From contig JAWWNJ010000005.1 of assembly GCA_037176885.1 (NCBI GenBank), positions 124,001 through 188,000 of the forward strand: a stretch of 64,000 nucleotides of DNA, written 5' to 3'. This document shows, piece after piece, positions 46,185 to 57,470 of this stretch. Made by a program: the position numbers and the translations under genes. The stretch is from Favolaschia claudopus (lineage: Eukaryota > Basidiomycota > Agaricomycetes > Agaricales > Mycenaceae). The notes beneath the pieces are model-generated. The model was not told where the DNA came from. It saw only the letters and a program-made list of their open reading frames with translations, and searched no databases. The first letter of the stretch is position 1. Every line of letters starts with the position of its first letter.

Positions 46185-48334
46185 TGTGCTAGTATAGTTC
46201 TGAGGGGGTAGACTAGATGGTGGTTGGAGGCAGAAAGGGTTGTCACTCAAAATTTAATATGACGTACGATCAGCGGTCGTGGTTCCCACGAGTTCACGTA
46301 ACACAGGGTCGATATCTTTCTTCCGTTTGTCTTGAATGGACGTCGCTGTGGACGCAGATGGAGATGAAAATGTCTTAGACGGATGCATGGCAGTCTCGGA
46401 ACGGAGCCTGATTTTTTTTTTGAGATTAACTGATTGGAATAGTCGAGCAGCTGACGATCCGACGAACCTAAATTCAACTCATGCAACAAGCCCACCGAAA
46501 TGCTAAAGATTCGTCCAGAGAATGCGACGGCAGATAGCAGAATTTACGAAGTGTGAATGCTTGAAAGAGATATTTCATTTGAAAACCCGCAGCTGTGATC
46601 CTGAATTGAGAAAACAAGCGACACAAGAACGATATGCTTGCGGCAGATTCCGCAAGCTGAGCATAGAGATACTCCGAGTACACAGTTCTTCCAAGCATCC
46701 GAGCGAAATCAGGGTCAGGAGAAGAGCGAATTCACGGATACTTGAATCTTCACAAATCGCCTTGCAACAGTAATCACCACCATACAGAACGGCAGTCGAT
46801 CGAGTGGGAGGAGAGAGTCGATGGGGAGAGAAGTAGCTCAATACCGCTGTATTTCTTGAATTTGTAGCGTTCGAAATCTCGAGCCAAGTCATGCAGAAAG
46901 ATAGTCACTAAGTCACCAAAGTCGTTTCCCCTTGGTAAAACAGTCATGAGTCTAGAACAGCACGGGAGATCCAGGCTGGCTCTCCGTGGCCCCCTTCAAT
47001 ACTGCATCCTCTTCTTCGAGTTGCCAGTCCTTCAAGTTAATGACCCAAGCTTCCAGACTGGAGTTCCTTCACGATATTCTAGTGGCAAGATAGCTCCCCC
47101 GGATAAGAGTTTTTTTGGTTCCACTCTGAGTGAGTCTGGCTGTGCTTGAAGGTACTCTCAAGACATAAGATGCGCAAGCAGCTGGGGGAGCAGATGAAGG
47201 CTCTGGTTGAAGCGCAGTAAGTGGGCTCAGACAGCGTAATCCGCATTATGACATTCATGCCTCAGCCCGATCGGCCGAGGCGCGCCGAAAAGCTGTCACA
47301 GCCATCCCACTAACAACAACAACAACAACAACAACAACAACCGGAACCACCACCATCGGTTTTGGCTGGTCGTCGTTCCGCCTGCGTCGTGCCACGGGCT
47401 CTCGATTGCGGCCGATAGGTCATAAGCCCAGGACCGTCCATTACCCTGGACGAGGTTTCGGCCCAGCACAATGCCCCCAGCCCCAAATACGCGCCCCGCT
47501 CAAGAAAACCCCCGCCGACCGTGGCCCCCGTTTCGTCCCAGACAACCACGAGCAGACACGCCCCACTTCCCTGGCCCGCGCTGGAACCCGCGCACCGCCA
47601 AGTTCCTAGCCATTCGCTCGAAGCAGCCCCCGCTCACATCGCGCGCTGCATGCGCCCGTTACCGCCTTGGCAGGAAAACAGCGACGTGGCACTACAAGCT
47701 CCTGAGACAACTCGAGCACGCCCAAAAACATCTTACAGCGCTCTGTCAATCCATTTCACTCCTCCACACCCGTATTCTCCTCCCTGCCGACTTCCCTGCG
47801 TCCGTCATCCACGATGTCGAGCGCACATCCAGCCTGTGTCGCACGTTTAGCGCCCCTGCCCCGTCTCATAGCATCTATGGAGACTATTCCTTCACTTCGA
47901 CTCGGCTTCATGCTTCCTTGGAGCCCCCGCTACCTCACTGTAGCCCGCCGTCGACAGCGATGGACTTTTTCGATGGATAATTATGTCATTGGGTCACGTG
48001 GTTCTGTATATCTGTGATGAGGCATTTTATTTCTCCTTGGGTTCGTCGAGGTACACGTACCTAAGTAGCTTGTCTACGTAGACGAATATCACACTGTTAA
48101 ACTGTTAAACTGACAGCTTTCAAGTTGAAGCAACCACCTGCGCCTGCCCTCAGATTCCATCGCTAGTACTGCTTTGCTGTCTCCCAACCCTCAGACTCTT
48201 TTCCCCGCCTGATCTAAATGAATCCCTTAACGCTTTGAAAACCAGGATTTTCTTCAAATTGTGATGATCCCGCACCAGAACTTTTTTGTGCCAGTACCAC
48301 TGGGTCTATGCGCCGCATCGTCTGGAATTATTCT
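46185..48334. other. No confident gene; open but featureless frames
   Basis: The promoter of the Sur7/PalI-like gene lies at the left. A possible short exon at about 47171-47217 (MRKQLGEQMKALVEA then GTAAGT) is followed by long plus-strand frames (about 47280-47609 and 47471-47980) that are Pro/Arg/Thr-rich and overlap. I could not join them into a family-supported protein. They may be a lineage-specific gene or GC-rich non-coding DNA. Confidence 0.35.
47312..47341. repeat. (AAC)10 microsatellite
   Basis: Ten perfect AAC units. In the plus frame open from about 47280 they would read as a poly-Thr run; in the other frames as poly-Asn or poly-Gln. Confidence 0.95.
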
Positions 48335-48512
48335 TCAGAACTCAATAAGACCTCTTGGAACTTGTTCCGGGCTGCTTCCAGGGTACTAGACGACTCAGAA
48401 CTCATTAGGAATCTGATTAGGAATTTCGCTGACGAGGAGAGCGCAAGGAGGTCAGGGTAAGGTCAGAACGCATTAGGAATCTCAATTCCAACGTCAGAGC
48501 TCATTAGGAATC
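48335..48512. repeat. Four copies of a degenerate 18-bp motif upstream of the dehydrogenase
   Basis: Variants of TCAGAACTCATTAGGAAT begin at 48335 (diverged: ...CAATAAGACC), 48395, 48463 (GCATT) and 48494 (GAGCTCATT). All point the same way, with spacings of 60, 68 and 31 bp. They end about 270 bp before the dehydrogenase start codon, so a promoter element is possible. Confidence 0.65.
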
Positions 48513-48782
48513 GCGACCAGAGGTACCAGAGCTTTCTTGTTTTTATACCATAGGACGCGTGCTGGAAGGCCACCAATTTAGGCTCGGAGTTCCTAGAACA
48601 GCGATTTGTTTGGATCGACTCCAAAAAAACTCTACTCGTCCTCTCATTCTACCACCCTAGCTCGTCAGCTACGACCCGATAGCGGTCAGCGTAATGACAT
48701 CCCTTTGTCATCTCGTCCCCCAGCTCGCTATTTAAACCCGTCTCGCAACCTCAAATTCACTCAAACCAACCCTCCAATCAAG

Positions 48783-49650
48783 ATGTCTTCTCCCATCGCA
48801 TTCATTATCGGCGCCGGCAAAAACGTCGGCCTCCACACGGCTGCCGCGCTCAAGCAGAAAGGCTACCAAGTCGCCGTCGGGTCCCGCAAACCTGTCGTCG
48901 ACGAGGCGAAGAAGAGCGGCTACCACCCCATCGCCGTCAGCGCCGAAAGCCCCGACAGCATCAAGGCCGCGTTCGCACAGGTCACCAAGGAACTTGGTCC
49001 TCCCAGCGTAGTCGTTTTCAATGGTGCTTCTTTCCTCACCATACGTTAAGAACGCGCCATTCTGATTTCATTCATTTGACAGCCGCCGTCTCCGTCCCCC
49101 CACCCGTCCCCGCGGACCCCCTCACCCTCCCCTTCGAAGCCTTCAAGCAGCACACCGACATCGTGGTATCGGTGTACGCCGCAGCACAGGAAGCCGTCGC
49201 TGCATTCCGCTCCCCCGCCAACAAGGATGCTCTGAAGACCTTCATCGTTACCGGGAACGCCCTCCCCTGGATTCCCGCCAAATTTCTACAGGTCATGGGT
49301 CTGAACGTCGAAAAGACCGCCGTCTGGCGCTTGATGGAGCTGCTGTCTAACGCGTATGCGAAGGAGGGTATCCGGTGGGTCCTCGTGCCGTCATAATTTC
49401 ATCAATTGGTGTTGACATATTGTAGCTTCTACTATGCGGCTCTCGTTGGCGACCAAGGCGGTTTCCTCTCGGATATCACAAAGTTCTTTACGAGCGGGCC
49501 GCAGCACGGCGAGGTGTACTCGGATTTGGTTACTCGCAAGGACCAGGCGGAGTGGGAGTTCAGGTTGGTGCCTCTCAGTTACTGGCAACTCTTGTCTGTT
49601 CTTATGTCACTGTCAGATTCACGGAGGACGCTAAACAGTTCAAGGTCTAA
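48783..49650 (+). CDS. Short-chain dehydrogenase/reductase (SDR) family protein
   Basis: Four exons (48783-49023, 49083-49374, 49426-49563, 49617-49650) sum to 705 nt, 234 aa. The N-terminus SSPIAFIIGAGKNVGLHTAA is a Rossmann nucleotide-binding motif (GxGKNxG form), followed by VVVFNAA in place of the usual NAG/NNAG. The classical catalytic YxxxK is not obvious; the corresponding region reads KTAVWRLMELLSNAY. This fits an atypical SDR, perhaps not a classical oxidoreductase. It ends FTEDAKQFKV. The substrate is unknown. I start at 48783 because the Rossmann fold begins there, although the frame is open 177 bp further upstream. Repeated 18-bp motifs lie upstream. Confidence 0.82.
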
Positions 49651-49851
49651 AGACGCTCCTGAACGTTCCATAGAATATGTTCCAGTTCTTGACAATTGCC
49701 ATTCACTGTAAATTACCTAAGCCCAGTACTCGAAATTGTCGGCGAGCCCCTGAGGTCATGGCGTCTGAGCTGAACAAAGCACCGAAACGAGGCCACAGAA
49801 AGGAAATAAAACTCATTAACAACGAAAACCAAGTCCACAATCCCCAACTAC

Positions 49852-51158
49852 TTACGAGCAAGCAAGAATCGAAGAAAGCTTTCCCAGTACCACCGCCTGC
49901 GTCGCAGCACTCACATCACCCTTCGTACTCGCATCAAACACACTAACACTCGCAAAACAGCCCGACTTTGCCACGACCGACGATTCCGTCGGCAAATGCG
50001 TCGTCCCACACGTCTGCACGTCCGTCGCCCCCGAGTTGGAATTGATCCTCGTCAACACGAACTTGAACGCCGAAGCGGAGGTACAGCTGCTGGTGGAGGG
50101 GAAGTTGACGTTGAGGGAGATGCCGGAGGGAAGGATGGGTGCGGAGGACGCGAGGAGGACGTCGAGGAGGCGGACGGAGGCGGCGGCGTAGATGAGCGCG
50201 GCTTTGCTGTTGGTAGATGCGGGGGAGGAGGTGAGGGTGGTGTAGGATACTTGGCCTCCGGTTGCGGCTGAGAATGCTACCGAGGGGATACCTTCCTTGG
50301 CTGCTTCGGAGGCGGCGCCGCTGTAAGATAATCGAAGTGAGTCTCCGAAATCACCGTGGGTCGAAAATCGCTAACACTGTTCCGGAGATCAGCACCGTGG
50401 ATCCCAGATTATCTGAAGGTATGAGCGAAAATCCAATGATAAGGAATCGCAGGCGTACTTCCGATCTGAAAGAGAGTGTTTTAGATATCGCGGCTTGATA
50501 GTGGGGGAAAAGTCAGGCTCACATTGGGACCGCTAACAACGAAATCGGGCTTGGAACCAAAGAATTGAGGAGCCAGAGTCTGGATACCAAACCGAGCTGC
50601 GTCCACTGTACGGAGGATTAAATATATCACAGTCTACAAATGCCTCGCTGTCAAATACAAACCTGGAAACGCGTTAACGTAGTTCAGGCGGGTATCACTG
50701 GCATTGAAGCCCGTGGCGGGTGATCCACTGGGGCAAGAGTTGAACTCGCAGGGACCACTTAATTTCGTTGGAGTCGTCGAAGATGACCCTGTGCCGGATT
50801 TGTCGACCGCTGGACCAGACAGGACAACCTTATGGCGGAAAGCAGATGAGCACGGTTGTTCGTTGAGGAGGTAGAGGAAAACGAACATTGTATCCCGCCG
50901 CCTATGGGGACCAACTTGTTCAACAACAAAAAACAGAGTACACGAGTATCCTTCTTCACCTTGAGAGCGTCATTCTGGGCGCGGATCTGAGCAACAGCCC
51001 ACCCTGCACGCAGGCAGAGTCAGTCAAACTGCCAGTGGCTGGCTGGGACTAGTGGCCATACCGTCATCGTTGGTCAACACAATTTTCTTGCTGGATTGTG
51101 CAGAGACTCGGACGAGGCAGACCAAAGCTGCAAAAACGGCGGCTGTCTGGAAAATCAT
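49852..51158 (-). CDS. Secreted SurE-like phosphatase/nucleotidase
   Basis: SurE proteins are metal-dependent phosphatases acting on nucleoside monophosphates and related substrates. Eight minus-strand exons (51062-51158, 50960-51003, 50887-50901, 50663-50828, 50523-50605, 50459-50465, 50376-50412, 49852-50320) sum to 918 nt, 305 aa. A signal peptide (MIFQTAAVFAALVCLVRVSA) precedes KIVLTNDDGWAVAQIRAQND, holding the metal-binding Asp-Asp pair. Next come NVVLSGPAVDKSGTG, then DFVVSGPNIGNNLG with the conserved Ser-Gly-x-Asn, and STVLISGTVGAASEA with GIPSVAFS. The C-terminal third is Ser/Thr-rich with several Cys, typical of the secreted fungal subgroup. Exons of 7 and 15 nt are needed for the frame. 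Confidence 0.88.
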
Positions 51159-51894
51159 GGTGCACGAGTCCTACTTCTAACTCAAGTCGAATTTATAGGG
51201 CTGACCTGGAAGAAGCACATAACAGTGCGTGTTTAAACGTTCCATGCGAACGCGTGGCACACATCTACTGCATTCTGCAGCAGGTTTGCTCTTGAGCGTT
51301 CGTTCCGATTCAGAGTCCACCGAAAAGTGACCGTGTGGTTGATGCTGCCATGCGACGAGCTATCACTGAAGTATATGGCAGAAGTTCACGCTCGCCCACA
51401 ACCCGCTCATGTCTGTGGTCTGCAACATTGCCATCGTATTATTAGAGTCTAACCCATCGATAATTATAATCATTTGTCTGGCGCACGTTCACAAGGTCCA
51501 TGCGATTCTGCCCATAACGGCCAGAACACATGAGCTCAGAGGACCTCAGTATCCAATACAACGCACGCCGAGCCAGGTACGGGCTGCTTACTTGGTGCTT
51601 ATTGTGCGCGTTCTGTGCATGGCTGTAGGAGGCTGTAGGAGGAGTATAGTACCAGCAAATTTTGACGGAATGGAATCATAAAATCATGATTTGCGGTTCT
51701 GTTATGTACTCGGCATTGCATGCCACTTACTCTAATCAAACTATGCTGATGCCGACTCTGCAAAAACCGGCACGAAGGAAAGAGTCGTTCGGTTTGTTTC
51801 ATCTTCCACAAAGGTTGCATGGAGCGTTTCCGCTTCATTTGTGCAACATTCAGGCCCAGGTTTTCCGCAACACTGCCAACAGACAACGTTTTAC
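51159..51894. other. Intergenic, no gene recognised
   Basis: This contains the promoter of the SurE-like gene and the 3' flank of the DUF6533 gene. Frames at 51409-51681 and 51662-51970 have no features. Confidence 0.5.
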
Positions 51895-53650
51895 CTACGC
51901 CGCAACTATATTCAAACTTTGTTCATCGATGTTCGTCCCAGCCTCCGACGGTCCAGCTCCCAGAGTTTGAAGTTTTTGTGACGCGGCGGGTTTTGCAAAT
52001 ACGAGAGAAGACTTGATTGGTAGCGATTTTGCTTCGTCTTCGTGGGCAATAACACGAACATGAATTACCAAACGACAAGCCATGATGGAGTGTAGGACTC
52101 GCAAAGGCCTGAGGGATTACTTGGAGGTCAAGATCAGCGATTTGTTTTGAACGAGGTACATACGGTTCTCCGATGAATTTGATTGCTACCTGCCAAGGTT
52201 GTTCTTATGATCAGTTTTGCGGTTCAGCATATTTATCAATGGATGCGACAGTACCGGAGCATCAACTTGAAGTACAACGACCACAATAAAAGTCGCTGCC
52301 GTTGGGGTTTGAGCATCTCGCGATATTCATGATAGAGCAAATCAAAACTCACAGAGCATAACCAAGTAAAAAAAGATTCCTGTGGAGAGGCCATTTCAAA
52401 TTCTGGCTCACGGTACGATGGAAAACATACCATCTCGGTAGAAGCTGGCAACAAGGTGAGAAGGACGCCAGACATGATGCGATTCGCGATAAACTGAGTG
52501 AGGTTATTCAAGTGGAAACATAGAAGCGGATCTTGTTTCGAATCTCACAAGAACAGAAGGCTTTCCACAGTGTTAAGAGTACAATAACTGGAGCTAGCGG
52601 TCAACATCTCAAGACCAGGATTGAGGATCAACAACCTACTTGTTTCCGCAACCAACAGGATCACAAGCAGCGTTAAAACATTGTATGAGCCGCCCTGTAG
52701 ATCACAAGAAATATTGGGTTCAATCGATTCTAGGAAGCAATTAGACTTCTCGGAGTTCTTCCAAATGCATGCGAAGCCTGAATAAAAACCTTGTGTGGAG
52801 GACATATGCTTTCCGATGTCCCACACAGCAAAACCTCCCATCACCTATGATCGTTTCTCATTAGCAGTATAAGAGAAGCATCGAAGAGGACATACGAGCC
52901 ACATAGTGGCGAAGAATACGAGAATCGGTTTAGAACGTCCGTATAGCGCATACGTCCTGATCATCAATATGACTGGTGGATGTTTAAACTTCAGAGTGAA
53001 CTGCACAGAGGCACTGCTCGAGACATACTCTCAGCAATACCCATGCCCGTGCCGCGGAATACTGAACGTGTTTCTCTTCAGCAAAATGCTCTACTGCAAT
53101 GTGAGGAACCTACTTGTAACGAATTGAGATGTTCTCAAGCATGCAGAGGGCTCCAGATTTATAGCTAGGTCTACGTCCCCTGCGACGCAGCGAAGCAATG
53201 AGTTGAGTTGAAGATCTAGATTCAATCATTTATACGTACTAATCAGCGCGACAGTCATATCAATGAATGGTGTGTATCTTGTCCAAAGATACAGGCATTT
53301 GATCGAACTCCATTTTGACTTCCAGATGTAACGATGCTGGCGTAAACTGTCAGAGGACCGACCGAGAAGCTCAAAAGATGATATACCTCAACATCGAGGT
53401 TCAAAGCAGTATCATAGACCTGGCAACGCTTCAGCTTTGAATTTACCGAATCACAAGGAGAGTATCAACAGACGAGAACCGTCAAAAAGGCAGCTGAACA
53501 ATATCATCCTGTGTCCAAGAGGAGTGCTCATACATACCATTCACATACTGAGAGTGTTTCGTTAGTTCGAATGAATGAATGAGCAGCGACCATAAAGATA
53601 TTCACAGAGTTGGATAGCAAAGGATTCGAGTATGAGGGGGAGATCATGGC
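51895..53650 (-). CDS. DUF6533-type multi-pass membrane protein, second copy
   Basis: Minus-strand exons show the same hallmarks as the gene at 20.9 kb. VYDTALNLDVE (about 53440) is followed, after an intron, by RYIWKSKWSSIKCLYLWTR (about 53330) and the membrane helix after it. The last exon contains MRVLHSIMACRLVIHVRVIA (about 52100) and ends at 51895. The start is probably the ATG at about 53648 (MISPSYSNPLLSNS). Middle exons with hydrophobic segments lie near 52800-52550 and 52500-52250, but I did not fix every junction. The function of the family is unknown; the number of membrane passes is inferred from relatives. Confidence 0.7.
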
Positions 53651-55102
53651 GTTAGGGCGGAGACTCGACATGCACACCGAGCCTTATATATCGTGGTAGC
53701 TGTATCTAGATGGTGCCAAAACTGGAGAAGGAAATCATGAAGCGGGAGATGTTACGATGAACAGTATATTTTGTGATGCAGCAAGGGATGGCTCATTGCT
53801 CCACAGTATTGATTCTACTCTGCATATCCGCCGTCAAGACCGAAGAGCTCCGAAATTATGCTAGAGGGCTGAAGCTGAGTTTGAGCTGAGTGCCACTGGC
53901 AGTGGGACTGCAAGACCGCGGTGAAGTCCACAACAGCGGTGATTGCGAACGCGATGCGAGAGGTCGAAGGCTGAGTAGAAGCCACAGATAGCTTGTTTGG
54001 CAGTTGGGTGATGCAGTGCCGTCATCTTGTTCGACTGCAGGGGAGATCGGCGAACATGCCTAGTACTGTAATAATCTACTTTGAGCGGGAGATGTCGATG
54101 TCCTTGGAACAGGTGCATCGTGCAAGTACAGACAAGTCTTGATTGCCAAACCAGTATAGTAGCTGATGTTGCGTTGACGGTGTACCGCGGCATATATACG
54201 GCGTGAGCAGCCCTCGCTCACGGCTGCCCTTTGTGAGATTCCCCTCGTAGTATGATCTTGTTCGACTCCAGTGTCTTGGTTGTCGATAATAATAATCGTT
54301 TGCCAGCCCACGTTCCCAAAGGTCCACGCGATGCCAGTTCTTGGGCCTGAGCACAACGATATCGGCACCAGCGAGGGGGGGGGGGGGAGGAAATCGGCGC
54401 AGCAGCCGCAGACCCAGTCGGCACACATCCAGAATCCGCGCGGCTTGAGGTCGCCACAACGAAACCGGCACCAGCCACTGGCCCACTGCAAGTCGACGCA
54501 ATATCCGATGGAGAGAAGAGCGGTCCGATATTCCCGGTCGTCATGCGGAAGGAGCCGGAATCTTCCCGAATGTCGTCCAGCAAAGCGTCGTTCATGAACG
54601 AGGGGGGCGAAGGGAGCGATAGGGGGCCAAGCCGATGCAGTAAGCAGCATTCTTGGTAGAGAGGGAATCTGTATCCGAGGTCCCAGAGAAGCATTTGGAC
54701 AGTGTGAGCGACCCACGAACTTGCTCTCAGACTGCCGCGATCTCGAAATCAGTCCAGAGGGGAGCCATGGAAGTTCATAAAGGCCGGTGAGAGACGGGAT
54801 GAGTCCTGGGAGTCCGAAACGAGGTCCATCTGCGGTCCACAGCGACCCAAAGTCCGGAATTCCCGAGCAAATCCTCCTTTTCGGTCCGAAACCTCGCAAA
54901 ATTCTGGAAGCTGGGCGGCCATGCCTTAGGTGTCCACCAGACAGCGGTTTCTGTTTCTGGCCAAATACCGTGTCATTTCGCGAAAGTCCAAAATCGACAT
55001 GGTGGTAGGGATCAAGTTATCTTGTCCGTCGTGGTGGTCGGTGGTGGGATTGTGAGAATAACTTCAGGTTCGGCTTGGTGTTAACATTCATATCGGCAAC
55101 AT
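53651..55102. other. Unclear; long minus-strand open frames without known domain
   Basis: Two overlapping minus frames are long (54060-54899, 279 codons; 54218-54694, 158 codons). The second has a plausible composition around FMNDALLDDIREDSGSFR but no domain I know. A run of 13 G lies at about 54375-54387. An alternative minus frame at 53861-54193 is also featureless. They could be exons of an unrecognised gene. Confidence 0.35.
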
Positions 55103-56645
55103 CTATGCCAAGTGCGAATCCTCGGTTAGTATTGGATGCATGATAATGTTCGGATACATCGGCGACGACGACACTCTCAAAGAAATATCATCTGCGTTCA
55201 ACGACAGGCTTCGAGCGTTTCGGCGGCTCAAAACGCGGTCAGTCAGCAGTACGTTAAATTTCTGGGCCGAGTCGCGTATTTTCATCCACTGCTCAAACAG
55301 TTTCCGCACAATATCCGGACCCCCCGGCGAAGTAAGCTGGCCCATGAAGTCTCCGAGTTCTAGCGAAGTAAGATGAGAAAGTTTCTCCATGAGGCGTAGA
55401 GCCCTGTCGGTGTCGATCGAGTCCGAGTGAAGTTCGAGGGAAGTGAGAGCTAGCACAGTGCGAGCGGGTGACGAGACCGAGGACTGCCTCCTCGTCAGCG
55501 GTCGAATAAAGAGCAAGGCGGGTGAGTGCAGGCGTCTCGAGGAAATCAAGCATGGACGTATGCTGCTTGTATACGACCACCTCGTTGTCGTCCTCAATTT
55601 GCAGTGCCAAAGTCTGCAAATGAAGGAGATGAACACATTCGCCATGATTCGGGGAGAGAACCTGGGCGTGTGAGAACGCGATATTGCATTCAGCGATACT
55701 GGATAATTGTCGAAGAAGAGCGAGCGCCTCGACATTTGACGCAGTAGTTGTGGACAATCGGGTGAGCTGGTGCCACGGGAGCGCAAACGGAGGGCGAATA
55801 AAGCCAGAAATATCCCACGCGAGAGCGCGAACATGTTTCAGCTGGGGAGTTACAATGAATAGGTCCCTCAGAACTTGGCGAAACGCCGATGTATCCTCCT
55901 CCCCCGGCCCAGGTGCGAGATCTAAGGAGATATCAAGTGTAGAAAGGGCGGAAAAACCGTTCTCAAAGCCAACCAGTCGCTGGAGGAGCCGAGGTCTGAG
56001 ATATAGGTATAGGTCGGCGATTCGCCACTGTGCGGCGGAGGCCAATACCACGTCGAGGACAGGATGCGACTCGGAATCAAGCTCATTCTCTTGGACGAGC
56101 TTCATCGTCAAAGGAACGTTTCGCGCTCGCTGGAGGTGAAGATCTACCAGCGGAACCACGCCCGGTTTATCATCCCCAATGAAATCCAGATCTAATCGAA
56201 GCATTGACCACAACGTAGGTGTCGCGAGCGCGACGGCCGCCCAATGGCGGCATACGTGAGTTAACAACCAAGGTGCGTGCTGGGTTATAGGAACGACGGG
56301 CTCAGATGGCGGTACGTTGCCAAACGCATACGTGTTGAGAACCGACGCGCGAACGGCCTTGGAGAAGATCAATCCCAGAATTTCGGGAGGTAGTCGGCGG
56401 ACGGGGGACAGTGTAGCCTTGTAGCACTCGAGTGTTCGCCGAAGACCTTCTGAGCGAGCTAGGAGCGTCTGTATCGCCTCTTGCACCGATGCTAGATGTG
56501 ATTCCAATTCGGCAACATAAGAACTGATGACGGCGGCCTCCGCAGGATGTGGGGGCGTGCTCGAGTTGATGAGATGAAGGACAGATGCTGGAGGCGGTGG
56601 TGGCTCGTGCAAGGTGAGAACAACGGGATCTGAGCGCCGAGTCAT
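55103..56645 (-). CDS. F-box-like protein with apparent frameshift near its 3' end
   Basis: From 56645 (MTRRSDPVVL) the frame gives a Pro-rich lead and a coiled coil (ISSYVAELESHLASVQEAIQ, ending in RRTLECYKATLSPVRR). Then comes the F-box-like core LPPEILGLIFSKAVRAS and PWLLTHVCRHWAAVALATP, the standard layout of this Agaricomycete family. LRR-like strands follow. At about 55465 the reading must shift: one frame ends VLGLVTRS, and the continuing LRR sequence (RTVLALTSLELHSDSID, then LSHLTSLELGDF) is in the next frame, running to the stop at 55103. Without a shift the protein would end at 55293. No plausible intron explains it. It is either a recently damaged gene or an error in the assembled sequence. 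Confidence 0.75.
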
Positions 56646-57470
56646 AAGGTAATAGACTTGATTCAGTTGTGGTTTAGTGCAACCTACGCAGTCACGGAAG
56701 TTTACACTTGTTGTGCCTGGCTGCCGGGTCTCGGCAAGAAACAGTTGTTCCCTCTCCCGTTGCGCCTTCAAGCTTCATCGTCGTTTGCGAAGGGAAGACA
56801 ACTGTGTCTACGGCCGAAAGTAATCCGAGTCCTCGCTGGGCGTGGTCCTGACCTGGGCTCGGGCTCCTTGTATTTTTCAAAAATTCCGCTGTACTACAAG
56901 CTAACTTCCAGCTTCACTGAGCACCAAGATGATACCCATGCACAACATTGAATTCGGGCATGTGTTCGGATTCTTTCGACATTTAGACTGACGCCGTTTT
57001 GAGCCGGTGCCAGTAAGTGGTATAGTCCTATAGCTACTTGAACACTCTGTGAGTCTTTTGTGGTTTGACTGAAGATTTCATGAACCCTCTGCAGATAGAC
57101 ACCTGACTACTAGACAAACACAATCATCCCGTTGCAAAACTGAACTCTCCCGTCATTACAGCCGCGGGCGATCACAACGAATTTCTGCCACTGGCACTGT
57201 CGTAGGTTTTTATTGAGCACTACTTTCAACAAGTTCTCTATTATAGCGTCTCCGGGGCCTTGACTCCTTTGTCTTGATGGAACCCAAGGCCAAATACTTC
57301 TGATCATGATATGTTGCTCACCCGAAAACAATAACTTGAATAAGGTCGCAGTGTCGCCTTGGATCTCTCCGACGTCCGTGATGTGCCGTCGTGCCGAGAG
57401 TGGCCATAAAACTACAAAAGCAACAGTGCGAGTGGACACACACTCAGTTCAAACCATTCTGACCACCCCC
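56646..57470. other. Divergent intergenic region
   Basis: Promoter regions of the F-box-like gene (minus) and the Gly-rich protein gene (plus). The F-box frame stays open upstream to 56771, so a start there is possible. Frames at 57110-57439 (minus) and 57306 (plus) have no features. Confidence 0.4.

Noticed and set aside
54060..54899. 279-codon minus-strand frame
   Set aside because: Long but of odd composition (Trp, Cys, Arg, Pro), includes a G-run, and overlaps a better-looking frame; kept only as unclear.
55455..55490. 28-nt GT..AG intron that would repair the F-box-like frame
   Set aside because: Too short for fungal splicing; neighbouring introns are about 45-60 nt.
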